Assembly (NCBI GenBank): GCA_963930655.1
Contig: OZ005600.1
Location: 1,615,501-1,679,500 of the forward strand
Direction: 5' to 3'
Source of the DNA: Myrica gale
Taxonomy: Eukaryota > Streptophyta > Magnoliopsida > Fagales > Myricaceae
Length of the DNA stretch: 64,000 nucleotides
Part shown: positions 62,914-64,000 of the stretch, piece after piece
Position numbering within the stretch: position 1 is the first letter of the stretch
Layout of the letters: every line of letters begins with the position of its first letter
The notes under the pieces: model-generated
Databases searched by the model: none
What the model saw: the letters and a program-made list of their open reading frames with translations, nothing else
What the model was told of the DNA's origin: nothing
Position numbers and translations under genes: made by a program

Positions 62914-63787
62914 ATGGACAACAGGATGGAGTCTTCAGAAACTCTGAGGTTCTGATCTCTTTCTCTCTCGATCTCTCTGATATCCCCCTTTCTCTCTGGG
63001 CGCGTATACGTACACACTGCATTATTTTCATATCTGAAACTCAAATGCATGATTCTACTATATGCTAATTACGTAATGACTATTTCAAACAGGAACAAGT
63101 GTGCAGCGTGCTTCAGACAATTCAACAAACTCGAGCACCTAGTGGAGCACATGGGAGTCTCCTATCATTCGGTTCACGAACCTATCTGTGGAATTTGTAA
63201 GAAACACTGCAGATCTCTTGAATCTCTAAGGGAACATCTTATAGGTAAACTGGCATTTATCTAGCTAGCTTCCATCCGAACTCCATTCGGTCCGACCATC
63301 CGACTGGACGGCTGGAACTTTGAACCCACACCTGACTCGAACAGTGTTTGTCGGCCAATCCCGACCGTTGGACGTCGTCCAGTCGGATGGTCGGACCGAA
63401 TGGAATCCGAACTCAGCATAGACGTACTACCTAATATCTCGATTATTCTAAGGAAATATTGACAGACGTTTTTGCCTGCTTCTTTCAGGGCCATTGCCTA
63501 AACAAGAATGTAGAAATATTTTCAGTGTCCGAGGATGCAAATTCTGCTTAGCTATCCTCGATAACCCAAATGCTCGCTGGAATCACCAAGAAAGATGCCA
63601 ATTCTCGAGCTTAAATGCAGTAATAATTCTCACCTAGAACTTTAACCATATTGTCTGTATTTCATTATACTCTCTCTTGTCTAGAATTATGAATGAAGTT
63701 GCTGCTTCTACGTATGATCTCCAGTCATAGATCGCGTTCTTTCCTCCACTTTTTTTTTCTTTTTTTCTTTCAATTGTCAGATCATCT

Positions 63788-63825
<38 letters not shown>

Positions 63826-64000
63826 TTATTTTTACTGCTCTTCTGTTTATAGGGACTACTGGCACGCATGGCTAACTTGGACATTCGCGACAATCTGACC
63901 ATTGATAATGGTGGAACAAGATGTTCACAAGTAGTTGCACTCGCTTGCAAAATGGTTGGCGGTGGCAGTGATGGCTCCCTAGATCTGTGTGCAAGGGTCT
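62914..64000 (+). CDS. Zinc-finger exonuclease family protein, 5' part
   Basis: Four exons are visible: 62914-62948, 63093-63244, 63489-63619 and 63853 onward, in phase; the gene runs off the window. The protein starts MDNRMESSETLR and continues NKCAACFRQFNKLEHLVEHM with a CGICKKHCRSLESLREHL motif, two C2H2-like fingers. A third Cys/His cluster follows (CRNIFSVRGCKFCLAIL, NHQERC). The last visible exon ends VVALACKMVGGGSDGSLDLC, the start of the RNase D/DEDDh exonuclease fold. From memory this matches plant exonuclease proteins such as At3g27970, related to RNA exonuclease 4 / apoptosis-enhancing nuclease. Catalytic residues beyond the first motif are outside the window. The substrate is unknown. 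Confidence 0.9.
63282..63404. repeat. Perfect 29-bp inverted repeat in an exonuclease intron (probable MITE)
   Basis: The left arm 63282-63310 (TCCATTCGGTCCGACCATCC and so on) is the exact reverse complement of 63376-63404, separated by 65 bases. The direct repeat atccgaa occurs just outside both arms. This looks like a small MITE inserted in the second intron. Confidence 0.8.
63791..63824. repeat. (TA)n microsatellite in an exonuclease intron
   Basis: A run of about 17 TA units lies in the third intron of the exonuclease gene, shortly before the acceptor at 63852. Confidence 0.85.

Noticed and set aside
1..64000. CRISPR arrays, tRNA or rRNA genes, known microRNA precursors, phage or bacterial operons
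   Set aside because: None seen on reading either strand; the repeats present are MITEs, microsatellites and local duplications. A tRNA or microRNA scan was not run.

Overview
The window is plant nuclear DNA from a eudicot. Genes are split by GT-AG introns, encode plastid-targeted proteins, and are separated by AT-rich DNA carrying small hAT and Mutator-like elements. Ten gene loci can be supported. All intron-containing models were joined by hand from splice sites, reading phase and remembered family sequence, so exon edges are predictions.

Layout. 499-1995 (+) is the 3' end of a P4-ATPase phospholipid flippase. 2240-4743 is a deleted hAT transposon with a broken transposase fragment. 5906-6218 is a Mutator-like MITE. 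8357-9214 (+) is an intronless DUF1645 gene. 12473-18308 (+) is LSF1, a starch-degradation factor. 20874-24618 (+) is a chloroplast beta-carbonic anhydrase with a likely alternative last exon at 24868-24906. 25366-26073 (-) is a decayed cysteine-rich secretory (DUF26) gene. 27523-32048 (-) is the thylakoid-lumen protease DEG1. 32887-37032 (-) is an OM47-type beta-barrel outer-membrane protein whose leader exon has been duplicated upstream. 42024-46088 (+) is L-aspartate oxidase. 46589-48385 (+) is a GDSL esterase/lipase. 49568-51988 (-) is a kinesin-light-chain-related TPR protein (KLCR/CMU). 52700-62900 is a gene-poor stretch with several transposons. 62914 to the end (+) is the 5' part of a zinc-finger exonuclease gene.

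The genes do not form an operon-like unit. Several act in the plastid: LSF1 in starch breakdown, carbonic anhydrase in CO2/bicarbonate exchange, DEG1 in photosystem repair and AO in NAD synthesis. Gene order is informative. From memory of Arabidopsis, the ALA8, DUF1645, DEG1, OM47, GDSL, KLCR2 and exonuclease homologues lie close together on chromosome 3 (At3g278xx-279xx). LSF1 and BCA1 are direct neighbours elsewhere on that chromosome (At3g01510/At3g01500), and AO lies near BCA2 on chromosome 5. The window therefore looks like an ancestral block that was fractionated in Arabidopsis.

I found no CRISPR array, operon, phage, or candidate for a wholly new system. The most useful second-look items are a probable U12-type intron in the OM47 gene, the alternative C-terminus of the carbonic anhydrase, the duplicated OM47 leader exon with a transposon-like insertion in one copy, the step-wise decay of the DUF26 gene, and a set of MITEs with intact target-site duplications.
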